From Alviniconcha marisindica (Eukaryota; Mollusca; Gastropoda; Provannidae), in NCBI GenBank assembly GCA_018857735.1, contig JABMCL010002073.1, forward strand, positions 2,712,501 to 2,776,500: a stretch of DNA of 64,000 bases. Reading direction: 5' to 3'. The position numbers and the translations under genes are program-made. The notes under the pieces were generated by a model. The model did no database searches, had not been told where the DNA came from, and saw only the letters and a program-made list of their open reading frames with translations. Below are positions 1-11,769 of this stretch, in pieces (position 1 is the first letter of the stretch; every line of letters starts with the position of its first letter).

Positions 1-842
1 TTGTTTCCAACGCTACTTTGCTTTCTTCCCTTCCTGATGATTAACCTCTTTGCTATTCATGGGATTGTTTTCTGTGGTGCTGTATAGTTTCTTCTCCTTT
101 TGCCAGCGCGTAACCCCTCCAGCACTCACGAGGACGTTTTTTTCTATGGTAACGGTGCTAGACTTTCTCCTCCTCCTCCTCCTTCTCAGTAAACATCCAC
201 CCTCTCCTCTCCTACCCCGTCTTCCTCCAAAAAAACTCTTATCCCAAAGGGAAACATTTGTAGACCGTTTTATTCGGCCGCCGCCCCCTTCTGTCTCGAA
301 ACCGCCCTATCTGTCTGTCTCCCTTTCCCCCCCCTCCCGCCGGAAGAAAGCGTACGACACTCAGCCTCGTGTTGCGAGGAGTTAAGACAGCGTCATCGAA
401 GGGCTGTAACAATGCAAGAGCTTGTTTGTCAGCTCGACGCCCTCCGAGGTGGAGGACTTGCTTCATCTCCGCCTGCATTGTGGCGGTCACGAGGCCGGCG
501 AGTCGGCAACAGATACGCGCCCCTCCCCTCTCCTCGCTCCGTCCCTCCCCCCCTCCCTCCCTCCGTCCCACATCTTCGTTAGAGTCCCGAGTTAACTCCT
601 GCCATTGTCTGGCATTTCAGTGTATCGGTCTTTAAACGGTTCAGGCCACCACCTCACTCAGTTACGTACGTTGGAGCACTCTGCCGTTGTTGTTGTTGTT
701 GTAGTTGTGGAACTGTGTGGGCTTTGCGGAGATCTGAGGAAGATGTTTTCAGACATGTTCTCTGAGACCATTGTTTATGACTACCTGTGTGGGAGGTACA
801 ATGTTTTTGCATTGCTGAAGGAGACAAATGCCTTCCACCAGT
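1..842. other. Gene-poor CT-rich flank
   Basis: No supported coding exon. The stretch is pyrimidine-rich on the + strand, especially 150-350 and 520-570, and moderately CpG-rich between 260 and 560. Short open frames on both strands are low-complexity and resemble no family I know. It could be promoter-like or UTR sequence of an unseen gene, but nothing here proves that. Confidence 0.4.
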
Positions 843-975
843 TGTAAAAAGTGTGTGTGCGTGTGTGTGTGTGTGTGTGTGGGTGTGTGTGTGTGTGGGT
901 GCGTGCGTGCGTGCGTGCGTGTGTGTGTATGTGTGTGTCTGTGTGTCTGTGAGTGCGCGCGCGCGTGCATGTTGT
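843..975. repeat. (GT)n / GTGC microsatellite
   Basis: About 130 bp of alternating GT interrupted by GTGC and GCGC steps, ending in a run of GC dinucleotides. Open frames read through it consist only of Cys-Val or Thr-His and are not genes. Confidence 0.9.
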
Positions 976-1204
976 TATGTCCCGAACTGCGTAGCCAGAC
1001 TTTGATGACCTTTGTTGGCCCTGATACAGTTCATTTTGAATGTGCGATTGAAATAGTGTTGGTTTCGTCCTGGTATATACAATTACGTCTGAATGTGTTA
1101 TTCAAAATTGTGTACTCCCACCACTGTTTTGCGCAACGCTGTCACATAACTAGGTGGAATACATGCATGGAGTTTGGACTAGAAGCGAACACATCAAGAT
1201 CGAA

Positions 1205-2115
1205 GATATGACTGTGTTAAACACTTTAAGAGCGGAAGCATGGCTAGGTGTTAAACACTTTAAGAGCGGAGGCATTGCTAGGTGTTAAACACTTTAAGAG
1301 CGGAGGCATGGCTAGGTGTTGAACACTTCAAGACTGGAGACATGGTTGTGTGTTCAACACTTAAAGACTGGAGGCATGGTTGTTTATGGCATTGTAATGT
1401 GTTGAACAGTTCAACTTTGGAGGCATGGTTGTTTATGGCATTGCAATGTGTTGAACACTTCAACATTGGAGGCATGGTTGTTTATGGCATTGTAATGTGT
1501 TGAACACTTCAACACTGGAGGCATGGTTGTGTATGGCATTATATGTTGAACACTTAAAACTGAAGGCATGGTTGTGTATGGCATTATAATATGTTGAACA
1601 CTTAAAACTGAAGGCATGGTTGTGTATGGCATTATAATATGTTGAACACTTCAAAACTGGGGGCATGGTTATGTATGGCATGGTTGTGTGTTGAAAACTT
1701 CAAAACTGGGGGTACGGTTGTGTATGACATGGTTGCGTGTTGAACACTTCAACACTGTAGGCATAGTTGTGTGTTGAACACTTCAAGACTGTAGGCATTG
1801 TTGCGTTTTGAACACTGTAAAGTTGGACTGAGATATTGCTGTAGGTAGAGCACTCCAAGACTAGAGGCATGGTTGCTTGTTGAACACTTAAAGACTGGAC
1901 TCATGGTTGTGTGTTTGGGTTTTCACACTGCCTTTAAGGATAGACTGAGGTATTGCTGTGTGTAGAACACTGCAAGACTAGAGGCATGGTTGCTTGTTGA
2001 ACACTTAAAGACTGGACTCATGGTTGTGTGTTTGGGTTTTCACACTGCCTTTAAGGATAGACTGAGGTATTGCTGTGTGTAGAACACATAAACACTGGAT
2101 ATATTGCTGTGTGTC
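1205..2115. repeat. Degenerate minisatellite, unit about 45-60 bp
   Basis: The motif 'TTGAACACTT...GGAGGCATGGTTGTGT' with variants recurs about 15-18 times. Units diverge gradually from left to right. A longer block of about 116 bp (around 1853-1965) is repeated nearly exactly at about 1970-2085, containing 'TTTGGGTTTTCACACTGCC', so a second, more recent duplication lies on top of the old array. Open frames across it are repeat shadows. Confidence 0.9.
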
Positions 2116-2837
2116 AAACACTTTATGGCTGAGGTCAAAAAATGAACAACGCAAACGAGTTGTCGGCTCCATTTTACCATTTGATCCATGGCGGATCAAC
2201 AGATCCGCCATCGTTGGACAAAAGGCGAGATCCGCCATCGCTGGAAGAAAAGAAAAAAAGCGATTTAAACAGTCTTTTGTCTTCGCTGTTTCTTCAGCTT
2301 CCATTTCCTGAATATGGAACGACTCGGTTCTTTCAACAGAGCAGTTAAAAGCCCTTGTGTTTTCACAGCTACTACCACTGTTACTAACCGTGGACACGTG
2401 CAGTTTTTAATGGAAAAAAAAAAAAAAAAAAGGGGGTGGGGGCAGATTTTAGTTTTGATTCATTTAACAGTGACAAATGTTTGTTGACTTCGTCGGGCGA
2501 AAGTCGCCGACAATGTCATTGAACAGAACAAAAAAAATGGCCTTCCGTTGCCGTTCCGTGTGCGTTGCGGGTGACAGATAAAAGGTGTCGGGAGCGGGTG
2601 CGACAGCGCCGTTGACAAGCCGAGAGGCCGTGGCGACGGCCCAGCAGCCAGACAACACAGGCCAGGCAGTAGGGGGAGGGGCCGCACCGCACAGGTCACG
2701 GCAGCGAGGGGCGGGTTGCACGTGTTCGGGCCTTGATGAGGTGGAGAAAAGAGGCGGAGCTGGCGAAGAGGTGAGAATTGACCTAATGGTTTCCGCATCA
2801 AAACACTTCAGCCCGCTCGCCCCGTCTTTGTCGCCAC
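2116..2837. other. Unique interval without a supported gene
   Basis: Contains a small inverted and direct repetition of GATCCGCCATCG (about 2190-2242), a poly(A) run at about 2413-2431 followed by G-rich sequence, and a GC-rich stretch at 2580-2780. The open frames here lack recognisable domains or splice context. Confidence 0.4.
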
Positions 2838-3535
2838 TCTTGAGTTCAAGTTCAAGGTCGCTTTACGTCCACAGAGACCGTACGGACTATTAGAGACGGG
2901 GAGCCCAGAGGAAGGCCACCTCGACTTTCACACAGCTCTGCACACAGCACTGCTCAAGTTCATTGTTGCTTTACGTCCACAGAGACCGTGCGGACTAGTA
3001 GGGTCGGGGAGCCCAGGACGGCTTGTCTTGTCCCTAGTATGTCAACTGACATCTGAGGACATTCAGCGTCACTTCATCTGGAAGGCCACCTCGACTTTCA
3101 CACAGCTCCTGAGTTCTGCACACTGTACTGCTCAGGTTCATTGTTGATTTACCTCCACACACCATAGTTCAGGAGCTGTGTGAGAGTCGAGGTGGCCGTA
3201 CTGGGCTGTCCGTCCTGACGAGCCTTCTGGTTTCCGTGGACGTAAAGTTATATTGAACCATACTTCGGAATTGGTCTCGATAGTTCAGGAGCTGTGTGAG
3301 AGTCGAGGTGGCCGTCCTGGGCTGTCCGTCCTAACGAGCCTTCTGGTTTCCGTGGACGTAAAGCTATATTGAACCATGCTTCGGCATTGGTCTCAGATGG
3401 TCCCCAATATGTCAACCGACATCCGAGGACATTAAGCAACACAACCGAACCGTCCACAGAGACCGTAGGGACTATCAGGGACGGGGAACCCAGGATGTCC
3501 ACCTCGACTTTCCCACAGCTCCTGAACTCTGCCTG
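2838..3535. repeat. Cluster of dispersed repeat R1, several partial copies in both orientations
   Basis: R1 is recognised by four blocks: 'CAGGAGCTGTGTGAGAGTCG', 'GGTGGCCGTCCTGGGCTGTC', 'TTTCCGTGGACGTAAAG' and 'AATATGTCAACTGACATC'. Here reverse-orientation fragments (2850-3120) are followed by forward fragments (about 3165-3260 and 3280-3440), then reverse again. Copies are about 80-90 percent alike by eye. R1 recurs at 4432-5090, 11694-11741, 17295-18090, 43686-43760 and 53255-53418. Short open frames sharing a Leu-Val-Ser-Val-Asp motif are shadows of R1. Confidence 0.85.
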
Positions 3536-4228
3536 AGTCGGGTGGTGCTGGAGACGTTTTTATTGTCGTAGACTGTCTCTGCGGAGACAACTCGCAACTT
3601 GGCGTTAAACAAGTGTGAGGAACCAACAGACGTGTGTTCGATTCCCTATCCCCGTTTTGCTTTGTAAACCATGTGTGCTGGCTGTGTTTCGTAATCGCTG
3701 TTGTCTCTAAGGACTGTACTGGTACTGGTTGCCATTATGCATTTATATAACTTTTTTTATTTTTTTATTTGTACCGTGTCTGTCCATTCCCTTTTTATAT
3801 TTTTCTTTGGTATCGATAAATTAGACGGTATGGCCGACGATACCAGCATGTCCTAGCCTTATGTGCTCTTTTAACAGGGGTAGTATTGAAGGGACTAACT
3901 CTTCGAAAATTTGTGTCTGATGGTTGTGTATGTATGTTTTGTTTTGGGTTTGCGAGGTGATTGGTTTTGTGGATTGACTTGACAGAGAGGTTTATAAATA
4001 TGAGAACAGTTTTGAAATGTGCATTTGCTTATGACCCGAGTTTGACTGTCCGGAGGTGACCCTGTGTATGTTTGACAGACCATCAAAATCCAGTTACTAA
4101 CTAACTGGTACTGGTTGCAGTGTGTATTCGACGCTGTTTGTAGGTAATGCCCTGATGCTAGTTATATTTTCCACACGCCCACATCTCCAAAGACAAATGG
4201 GTGGTTGTCGTGTTGTTGTTGTTGATCG
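3536..4228. other. AT-rich unique interval
   Basis: No supported gene. The sequence is AT-rich with short T runs. No exon with good splice sites was recognised. Confidence 0.4.

Positions 4229-4292
<64 letters not shown>
4229..4292. repeat. (TA)n microsatellite
   Basis: About 32 uninterrupted TA units. The Tyr-Ile open frames on both strands are artefacts of this tract. Confidence 0.97.
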
Positions 4293-4297
<5 letters not shown>

Positions 4298-4431
4298 TCG
4301 AACCGAAGTCTTTGTGCTTGATAAGCTAAACTGCCTCACATCCATAAACGAATAAGTAGGTCTGTGGACTTACATGTACTGCAGTGTGTGCACGTCTATG
4401 GGTAGTTCACCTGTTGCTGCTGCTGTTGTGT

Positions 4432-5090
4432 TGCTTAATGTCCTCGGATGTCGGTTGACATATTAGGGACAAGCTGAGACCAATGCGTGAGCATGGTTCA
4501 GTGTTGCTTTACGTCCACGGAAACCATAAGGCTCGTTAGGACGGAAAGCCCAGGACGGCCACCTCGACTTTCACACAGCTGTGAACTCTGTAGTTTACCT
4601 GTGTTTTCTGTATAATGTATTCTTTTCTCTTTTTGGAAATACGCAGGTGCTGGAGGAAGTGCATTTTGTTTGTAAGAACTAGTTCGGTGTTGCTTCTCGT
4701 CCACAGAGACCATAAGGACTGTTAGGGACGGGGAGCCCAGGACGTCCACCTCGACCTTTACACAGCTTCTGAGCTCTGACACGTGTTGTGTGTTCACATT
4801 CAATGTTGCTTCACGTCCACAGAGACCACAACGACTACTAGGGACGGGGAGCCCAGGACGGCCACCTCGACTTCCACGTTTCACACAGATGATGATGATG
4901 ATGATGAAGTGATGCTTAATGTCCTCAGATGTCAGTTGACATATTAGACCAAGCTGAGACCAATGCCGAAGCACGATTCAATATAGCTTTACGTCCACAG
5001 AAACCAGAAGGCTCGTTAGGACGGACAGCCCAGGACGGCCACGTCGACTTTCACACAGCTCCTGAACCACGTTTCACACAGCTCCTGAGC
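4432..5090 (-). repeat. R1 repeat cluster, reverse-oriented copies
   Basis: Two near-complete reverse copies (about 4432-4585 and 4875-5070) flank a third partial copy (about 4685-4875). A (GAT)n run at about 4889-4907 is the reverse complement of the (TCA)n/(ATC)n tail seen on forward R1 copies at 17455-17475. This supports a 3' tail and SINE-like mobilisation. The cluster ends just upstream of the putative exon at 5151. Confidence 0.8.
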
Positions 5091-5150
5091 TCTCTCTGTA
5101 AGAACTGCTTGGAACTCCATATGTAAAAGTTCTTCCTTCCTGTGTTTCAG

Positions 5151-5278
5151 GGACCGTCCCAGCAGAGCCCCCACCCCAGTCCAGGAGAGGGGCGTTCCCA
5201 CGCGGACTGACCACGCCCCCAGCTGCCCGGGGCCTCGTTGAGGAGGAGGAGGTGGGCGGGGCCACGCCGTTTGATTGA
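5151..5278 (+). CDS. Putative terminal coding exon of an unidentified gene
   Basis: A strong acceptor, with a pyrimidine tract ending in TGTGTTTCAG at 5150, is followed by a frame (2 + 126 nt) that stays open to a TGA at 5276-5278. It encodes about 41 residues rich in Pro, Arg and Gly, then an acidic VEEEEVGG segment ending in ATPFD. The sequence is GC-rich (about 70 percent), unlike its AT-rich neighbours, and is the only exon-like island in the left 20 kb. It looks like the C-terminal tail of a protein whose other exons lie upstream or outside the window. I do not recognise the family. It could also be a chance open frame in a GC-rich patch. Confidence 0.45.
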
Positions 5279-5624
5279 CATAATCATGTATATAGGTAAA
5301 CGTCACCACACACCACTGAGAAATAACTTATTCTTCTGCTCAAAATGATCTGGGTTTTTGTGTGTGTATATGCGTTTGTGTGTGCATGTATTGAAATTAA
5401 TAATGAAAGTTATGAATTAATGTTGTTGAAATGATTGATTAAATCCTATATGATTATAATTATATATTATTCGCTGTTCACTTGATCTTTACGGTCAGTC
5501 TTTGCCTTTTTATGTACATGTGCCTTTTTGCCTGAGCGACTGACAGAGAGTTATTTGAATATTATTACATTATGATGTGAGTATACGTGTTTCGTGTAGT
5601 TTTATACATGTCATGAATGAATCG
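5279..5624. other. AT-rich interval, possible 3' UTR of the 5151 exon
   Basis: No coding signal. If the exon at 5151-5278 is real, this is its 3' UTR. No canonical AATAAA was seen in the immediate interval; the next clear one is around 7666. Confidence 0.3.
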
Positions 5625-6150
5625 GCAGCCATGAGTGACTCTGCCGCTTGATTTTGCCTCTTTATGTCATAAAGCGGCCATAAATGACTCGGACTCTATG
5701 CCATAAAGCGGCCATAAATGACTCGGACTCTTTATGCCATAAAGCGGCCATTAATGACTCGGCCTCTTTTATGTCATAAAGCGGCCATAAACGACTCGGC
5801 CTCTTTATGCCATAAAGCGGCCATTAATGACTCGGCTTCTTTATGTCGTAAAGCGCTCATAATTGACCTCTTTATGCCGTAAAGTGGCCATAGAAGACTC
5901 GGCCTCTTTATGCCTTAAAGCGGCCGTGAATCCGTCGACCCTCTTTACGCCCGAAAGCGGCAATAAACGAATCGGCCCTTCAATGCCTTGAAAGCAGCTA
6001 TAAACGAATCGGCTTCTTTATGTCTTTAAGTGGCATGAACCAATCGGCCCCTTTATGCCTTAAAGCGTCTGTAAAGGGATCAGCCTCTTTATGCCTTAAA
6101 GCGGCCTGACTGAATCGGCCTCGTTTATGCCTTGAACCGGCAGTAACCGA
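5625..6150. repeat. Minisatellite, unit about 35-45 bp (AAAGCGGCCATAAATGACTCGG)
   Basis: About 12 units combine 'AAAGCGGCCATAAATGA', 'CTCGGCCTCTTTATG' and a short spacer. The first five or six are nearly identical and the later ones decay progressively. Each unit contains the short inverted pair 'TTTATG(C/T)CATAAAG', so each can form a small hairpin. Confidence 0.9.
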
Positions 6151-6997
6151 TCGTGTGTTTGTGTTGTTGTTGTTGTTTTTTCGTTATTTTTCTCAAAGAG
6201 TCTGCACTTCATTAACTGAATACACTGGTAGGCTACATAATCCAACCGAAGAACAAGAGAGAGAGACAGAAAGAGAGAGAGAGAGGGAGGGAGGGGGAGG
6301 GAGAGAGAGAGAGAGAGATAGGAGCACGGAATGTAAGGTTAGTTTTCAACGCCGCAATAAAAACGCACAAAAACACGCAGCAAAACTGTTGACAGAATGG
6401 TCTTCTTCAAGCTTATATCCCAGTACGTGTCTAGACACAAAATGCAATCAGAAAGTCTGACACACTCTAGGACTACTGCATAATGACGCGAGCAGATGTG
6501 AAGAGGGGTGCGATCCCCAAGCTAAGAGGGGTGCGATCCCCAAGCTAAGACGAAGGTCCGGCCATAGCTGACAAGAACACGCTGAAGAAGTAAAGACAGC
6601 AGAAGCATCAGACTCCAAGCGTCGTCTTACGGCGGCCTTTGAAGGCAGAGTGCCGGAAAGCGAGGCTTGTGGTGTGCAGAAGCATAATCATGGTAGTGAT
6701 GAACATACTAACAAACAAACAGAAGGTACTGTGCATAAGAGAAATGAATGAACATACAGAGGTCCAAAATAACACTTCAGTTTTAAAAAAAAAAAAAAAA
6801 AGGAGAGAAAGAGGAATACAATGACATACATGGTCGTTTGTCATTCATCCTGTTGCGAATGGTAACCTTGTTTAATTCTAGTTTACAGTCCGCCACGAAG
6901 TGAAGCGGGGTATGTTTGAATCACCTTGTTTTTTCTTCTCGTGGTTATTTATGTCAAAAACTAAAACGCATATACTTTCAGAAAAAGCGTATTGACC
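6151..6997. other. Unique interval with a GA tract and a short duplication
   Basis: Holds a (GA)n tract at about 6258-6320, a 23-bp direct duplication 'GAGGGGTGCGATCCCCAAGC' at about 6513-6550, and a poly(A) run near 6784-6800. Nothing here supports a gene. Confidence 0.5.
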
Positions 6998-7060
<63 letters not shown>

Positions 7061-7131
7061 TGTGTGTGTGTGTGTGTAAATATGGTTCAAGAACAACGAA
7101 AACTGTTCAAGCAGATGCAGAAGAGCAAAGC

Positions 7132-7216
<85 letters not shown>
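6998..7216. repeat. (GT)n followed by (CA)n, opposed microsatellites
   Basis: About 75 bp of (GT)n (7001-7077) is followed after about 57 bp by about 84 bp of (CA)n (7132-7216). The two tracts are reverse complements, so either strand could fold into a long hairpin. All overlapping frames (Cys-Val, Thr-His) are spurious. Confidence 0.95.
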
Positions 7217-7218
<2 letters not shown>

Positions 7219-7857
7219 ATGTATATACAGCAACAAGAACAGCAAGACCTGTAGCCTGTAACTCCAGTTAATAAAACGGTCGGATCACTTTTGCAACATT
7301 CCCCCCATTTCAAGTGCAGTTCTGAGTCCAAACAATGACACCTAGCATGTAACATGTTGCACTACTTTGTCGTCAGACTGAAGTCAGCTGTGTTAAGTTC
7401 ATGTTCCAGATTACTTTATTTCACCAAGAGAATTTACTGTGCGGGAGATTGTACAATCGTCCCAATAACCAAACACCAAAAGCTGCATTTCAAAAATGAG
7501 TATGCAATATTTGAGGATCTACCTGTGGTGGAGTTTACGTACCTTGTGTTTATACTCGCATGCCAGGTTGAGGTTTCCGTAAGCAGTTGAGGTCTTTGTT
7601 GTCGTGTTCATGTGACGTCTTTCGAGTTCCATTAAACTCTCTTTGTTGTTGATTCAAAAATGTATAATAAACAAACTGTCGCAGGTAGGTTATATACTAT
7701 AAACTATGAAAATGGCCACAACGTATACCTTTCTTTACACGCATAACTGTGCCGCAATCATTTTGCATAAAACAACAACTACAGGTCTACAGTGTCTGCG
7801 TCATAGTTACACCCAACCTACATACACGCTCTCGTGCTGTCATTGTAAAGAATATTC
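7217..7857. other. Interval without a supported gene
   Basis: Unique sequence with no recognisable exon. A canonical AATAAA occurs at about 7666 on the + strand but cannot be tied to a gene. Confidence 0.35.
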
Positions 7858-8045
7858 ATGAGGAAGATCAAGTCGGGTCACGAGTTTGAAAGCGAGATTG
7901 AACGAGGTCGGGTCACGAGTTTGAAAGCGAGATTGAACAAAGCATCGATCCCAGGTCATTCTTACAGAACTAGGCCACGGCGGGTCATGAGATCCAAAGA
8001 GAGACTGGAACGGGCAAACATGGCAACCCAACCTCACTTTTGATC
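7858..8045. repeat. Tandem 32-bp duplication and dispersed 'GGCGGGTCAYGA' repeat
   Basis: 'GTCGGGTCACGAGTTTGAAA' with its extension occurs twice in tandem (7873-7936). It is followed by 'AGGCCACGGCGGGTCATGAG', which matches 'AGGTCATGGCGGGTCACGAC' at about 13772-13794. The region is a remnant of the dispersed element seen near 13,640-13,920. Confidence 0.65.
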
Positions 8046-10145
8046 TCGTAACCTTCCGTGGACTAGCTCATCAAGAATATAACTTCAGGTCAATACAGCG
8101 CCCTGTCTCGCTTTCGATTTTCTGACCCATCGTGTTCTGTCTCATTAAAAATGGCCCATTCGCTTGAAATACAGGTAAAAATTTAAAATTATATCGTTTT
8201 TATTTGCTCTCCCTTTTTTACGAAGAGCACGATAAGCAACGCGAAACTCCTGCAAGCTATGCAAAATGCTCGGTTTCCTCAGACAGCTTGACCAGTGACG
8301 AGAGCTGATTGACCATTCTGATTCGTCACAGCCGGTCACCGTGCTAAGTTGATTTGCAATATTATGGGCAGACGTATTTAATGCTGAGAGTGTTATGTTC
8401 AAATGGGGACCCAAGCATAGACGTGTTGTACCGTGTTCTGTCCTGAAGTTGGATAAACAATTTTAAAAAAGAGAAGCTGTTTCTTATTGTTTCAATGTCA
8501 TTTCACTGTATTTTGTTGTTGCTGAAGATTTCTTATTTCCCTAAGTTTAGTGTAGTTCTTATATTCATCTTTCATCGTCAGATTGAAAACATTTAATTCC
8601 GAGTTTTCTGTACATATATCTTTTTCAAGAAATCAAACCTGTGTACTTTGTATTTTTGGTATTGTTTAGTCTTATTCTCTCCCAAAATCTTTCTCTTATT
8701 TCTCTCTCTCTCTTTTTTGAGGTGGAAGCTTATTTTTTGTTTTGTTATTGAGACTGCTATAGCCTAATTTAGAAAGTTTAGCTTAGTAGCCTTTAAGTAA
8801 GTTTTACTTGTTAGTTTGGGTTAGTTTTTGTAATGATGAATATTTGTCCAGATAACTAAAGTGTCTGTCAGTTTAATTCGTTTCTTTGACTAAGTTTAGC
8901 TTCTGTCGTGTTTAGTTATATTTCTACAAAAAGTACAGCTGCTACCATCAGTTTCACTTTTTACTTTGATTCCTTCGTTTCGTTTTTGTAATTTTGAATG
9001 GTTATTGTAATTTTTAATAGTCGTAAAAAAAAACCCACTAAAAAACTTTAAAAAAAGAACAAACAAAAAAGAGCTAAACTAAACAAACGAAAAACCTGAT
9101 GATGGTGATAATGATAATAATAATCAGGACTGATACATTCGCCTCATCGTGTAGGAGCCAAAACACGCAGGCAACCACTTGAAATCACCAATCATAATGA
9201 TGTACGTCAAAGACATTTTTGTTTATGTTGTGAAATCTAAATCTGTTAGAGCCGCTGAAAGCTTGCTTGGTTTGTTTTATTAAAAATTACTGCTTGCGGA
9301 ATGTAGTGTGAATTGTACTACTGCTTTTGAGACATACGACCACCTGACCATCTGAGAGCCACGTAAGTCAGAAAAGGAAATATTAAGCTGGCCTGAAACG
9401 GAAGGAAAAAAAAAAAAATGCTGATATTTCTGAATGCGGTTCTTCTGTTATTTAATGCGTAAAAGGAAATTAGTTTTGTTTATTTGTTTGTTTTTACTTC
9501 GAATTTCAGCTTCTTAGGGCGCATGCTTGGTTTGCTCTTCACCAATGAAGATCAGAAGAAAGGTGGACTCGTGACGTAAAAATATACATTTTCGCAACAC
9601 ATGCCGACCTTGCTTATGACATCACATGCACGGAGTACAAAATGGCAGCCCTCATAGTCATGATATCGCGACTTTTAATTTTAAACTTCGATTCATACAA
9701 ACTAGACCGCGAATCGACTGAAAAACTGCTGTGAGTCTTTCGTAATATTTGGTTTTATTCCATTCATATGCGCCTTCGCTTGTGGTCCCACGAAAGGTGA
9801 TTTTTCCTTCTCGGCAAAACGTTTAGCCCGAGATGGAACTTTCTGTAATGTTATGTTTTGTTTTTCTTCTAACATTCCCATAATAATTAAAATGTAAGCA
9901 TACACCCAAAGTCTCTGAAGAAAAAAAAAGCAAGGTTAAAAAAAAAAAGCAAAAAAAAAAAAAAAAGCGCTAGCCTTCGTAAACACGTGTTTTGTTCCAC
10001 ACGTTGCAGAGATTACAATGCAAATTTAGAATCAAATATTCTGCTTTCAAATACTCCGTTGGTGTTATATTGCATGTAGAAATCATGGTTGTTATTTTTT
10101 TGTTTTGTTGGGGCTGCTGTTTGGTTGTCTTTCGGTTTTTTCTTT
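8046..10145. other. Two kilobases of AT-rich sequence without a supported gene
   Basis: Long T-rich and A-rich sequence with short imperfect tandem motifs (TTTAGCTTAG, GTTAGTTTGG around 8770-8960), a TAA repeat at about 9107-9124 and several poly(A) runs (9409-9418, 9948-9966). Open frames are under 90 codons and nondescript. Confidence 0.4.
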
Positions 10146-10149
10146 TCTT

Positions 10150-10191
10150 TTTTCTCTCTCTCTCTCTCTCTCCTTCTTCTTCTTCTTCTTC

Positions 10192-10273
<82 letters not shown>

Positions 10274-10312
10274 CGTATGCGCGCGCGTGTGTGTGTGTGT
10301 GTTGTTTGTTTT
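10150..10312. repeat. Compound microsatellite (CT)n-(TTC)n-(GT)n-(GC)n
   Basis: About 24 bp of CT is followed by TTC repeats, then about 70 bp of uninterrupted GT, then GC-alternating sequence that could adopt Z-DNA. Low-complexity open frames across it are artefacts. Confidence 0.95.
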
Positions 10313-10747
10313 TGTTCCCCTCCGTTAGTGACGATTAACGGGGCTGGATGTTCAAAGCACCATCAAGTGTCTTAGTGTCCCTGTCGGACGCGTGCTCGCG
10401 TCGCGCGGGAAAGAGCCACCAAAGGAGGCGCTGGTGGCGTCAGGCCAGCCGAGACACTTTTCGGCCAGCCGAGACACTTGACGGTGTGTTTGTGCATGCG
10501 ATCCCGCTAATTGCCACGCACGAAAGTCCTTTTCTAAATTCGATTTAAAGTCAACGGTGTGTTCTAAAACAGACTTCTTAGATCCAGGTTTCTACTTTGC
10601 TCTCTCCTCCTGCTAGGCGTCCTCAGAAGTCTTGTTCTTTAGCGAAGACTTTAAAAAAAAAATTAAAAAAATTGAAGACCTTGATTTTTTTTAAATCTTG
10701 GATTTTTTCCCCTTGAAATTAACAGTTGGATTTGGGGAAATTGTGAC

Positions 10748-10779
<32 letters not shown>

Positions 10780-11449
10780 GAGAGGGAGAGATGTCCAGCA
10801 AACAAGTGGGAATATCTCTGTCTCTGTCTGTCTGTCTCTGTTCTCCCCCCCCCCCCCACCCCCCTCTCTCTCTATATATATATGCTATGTCGCTTTGAAG
10901 ACAGTTTTGATGCCTATTTTATTCCCTGTTGTGTAATTCCAATTTGCGTAAGTACTGATTAATCTTCTAACTGCTGTGCACTGAATATTCTGTACGTCAG
11001 TTTTGTTGTATGATTCCATGTGTTGTTTTACAGTCTTTGAAAATGTATCTATTTGTTTTTTCATACCTTTGCGAGCGCGTGAAAGCAAACGCTTCACTAC
11101 ATCCACGTTAGAGTTCCCAGGTGAATGTGTCTGGTCAAACAAAGTGTGTGCAATATTTTTGTCCATGTTGACAAAGTTGTGTGTGATTATTTTATTTTTG
11201 ACTCTCGGTCGATTACAGTGTACCTTTTTGTATTGAACGACCCGGAAAAGATGAAAATAATGGATGATACAAACATCTGATCTGATGTTTCTAGTCACAT
11301 TTCTCCTCTGATCAAGAATACTAGTATTTTCGACCCAATTTTTTTTATTCAGCGGAATAAAGTAAAAAAGTGATTGTCGTAGACACTGCCACAAAAACAA
11401 AACAAAACAACTAAACTAAAAACAAAATTAAGTAGTCTAAGGAGTATCA
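10313..11449. other. Interval with a short duplication and microsatellites, no gene
   Basis: Contains a 20-bp duplication 'GGCCAGCCGAGACACTT' (about 10442-10480), a (CA)n run at 10746-10775, a poly(C) run at about 10845-10864 and AT-rich unique sequence. A 171-codon open frame on the minus strand (10885-11400) has no recognisable domain or matching splice context, so I do not call it a gene. Confidence 0.4.
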
Positions 11450-11559
11450 GATCCAAACACATAGACGTTAAAAAGAACACTATTTATTGTGACAAAACAC
11501 AACATGCCGTGTTTTGAATGATAAATAGCGTTCTTTTTAACATTTTATGCGTTTGGATC
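11450..11559. mobile_element. Palindromic MITE-like element, 110 bp
   Basis: The arm starting GATCCAAACACATAGACG (11450) is mirrored by the arm ending CGTTTGGATC (11559). The roughly 38-bp arms match at about 85-90 percent and are separated by a roughly 30-bp loop. A second, half-length copy of the right arm occurs at about 31437-31479. A palindrome with a dispersed second copy indicates a small non-autonomous DNA element. No clear target-site duplication was seen. Confidence 0.6.
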
Positions 11560-11693
11560 TTGAATTAGAATTAGTCATTCTGGTTTCAGATTATTATTTT
11601 TTTATGTAAGAAGTATCAGTCAGATATAACTTACAGCAGACTATCGACGCATGCCTCATGCGAGTAGACTCAAAAAGTAAGTAAGTAAGTAAA

Positions 11694-11768
11694 CATGGTG
11701 CTTAACGTCCACAGAAACCATAAGGCTTATTAGGGACGGGGAGAAGAGGGGGGGGGGGGGGGGGGGAT
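11694..11768 (-). repeat. R1 fragment followed by poly(G)
   Basis: 'CTTAACGTCCACAGAAACC' and 'AGGGACGGGGAG' match the centre of reverse-oriented R1. A run of about 18 G follows at 11749-11766. Confidence 0.55.
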
Positions 11769-11769
11769 G

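Noticed and set aside
10885..11400. 171-codon minus-strand frame
   Set aside because: No recognisable domain, AT-rich composition like its surroundings, and no splice or promoter evidence. A chance frame cannot be excluded or confirmed.
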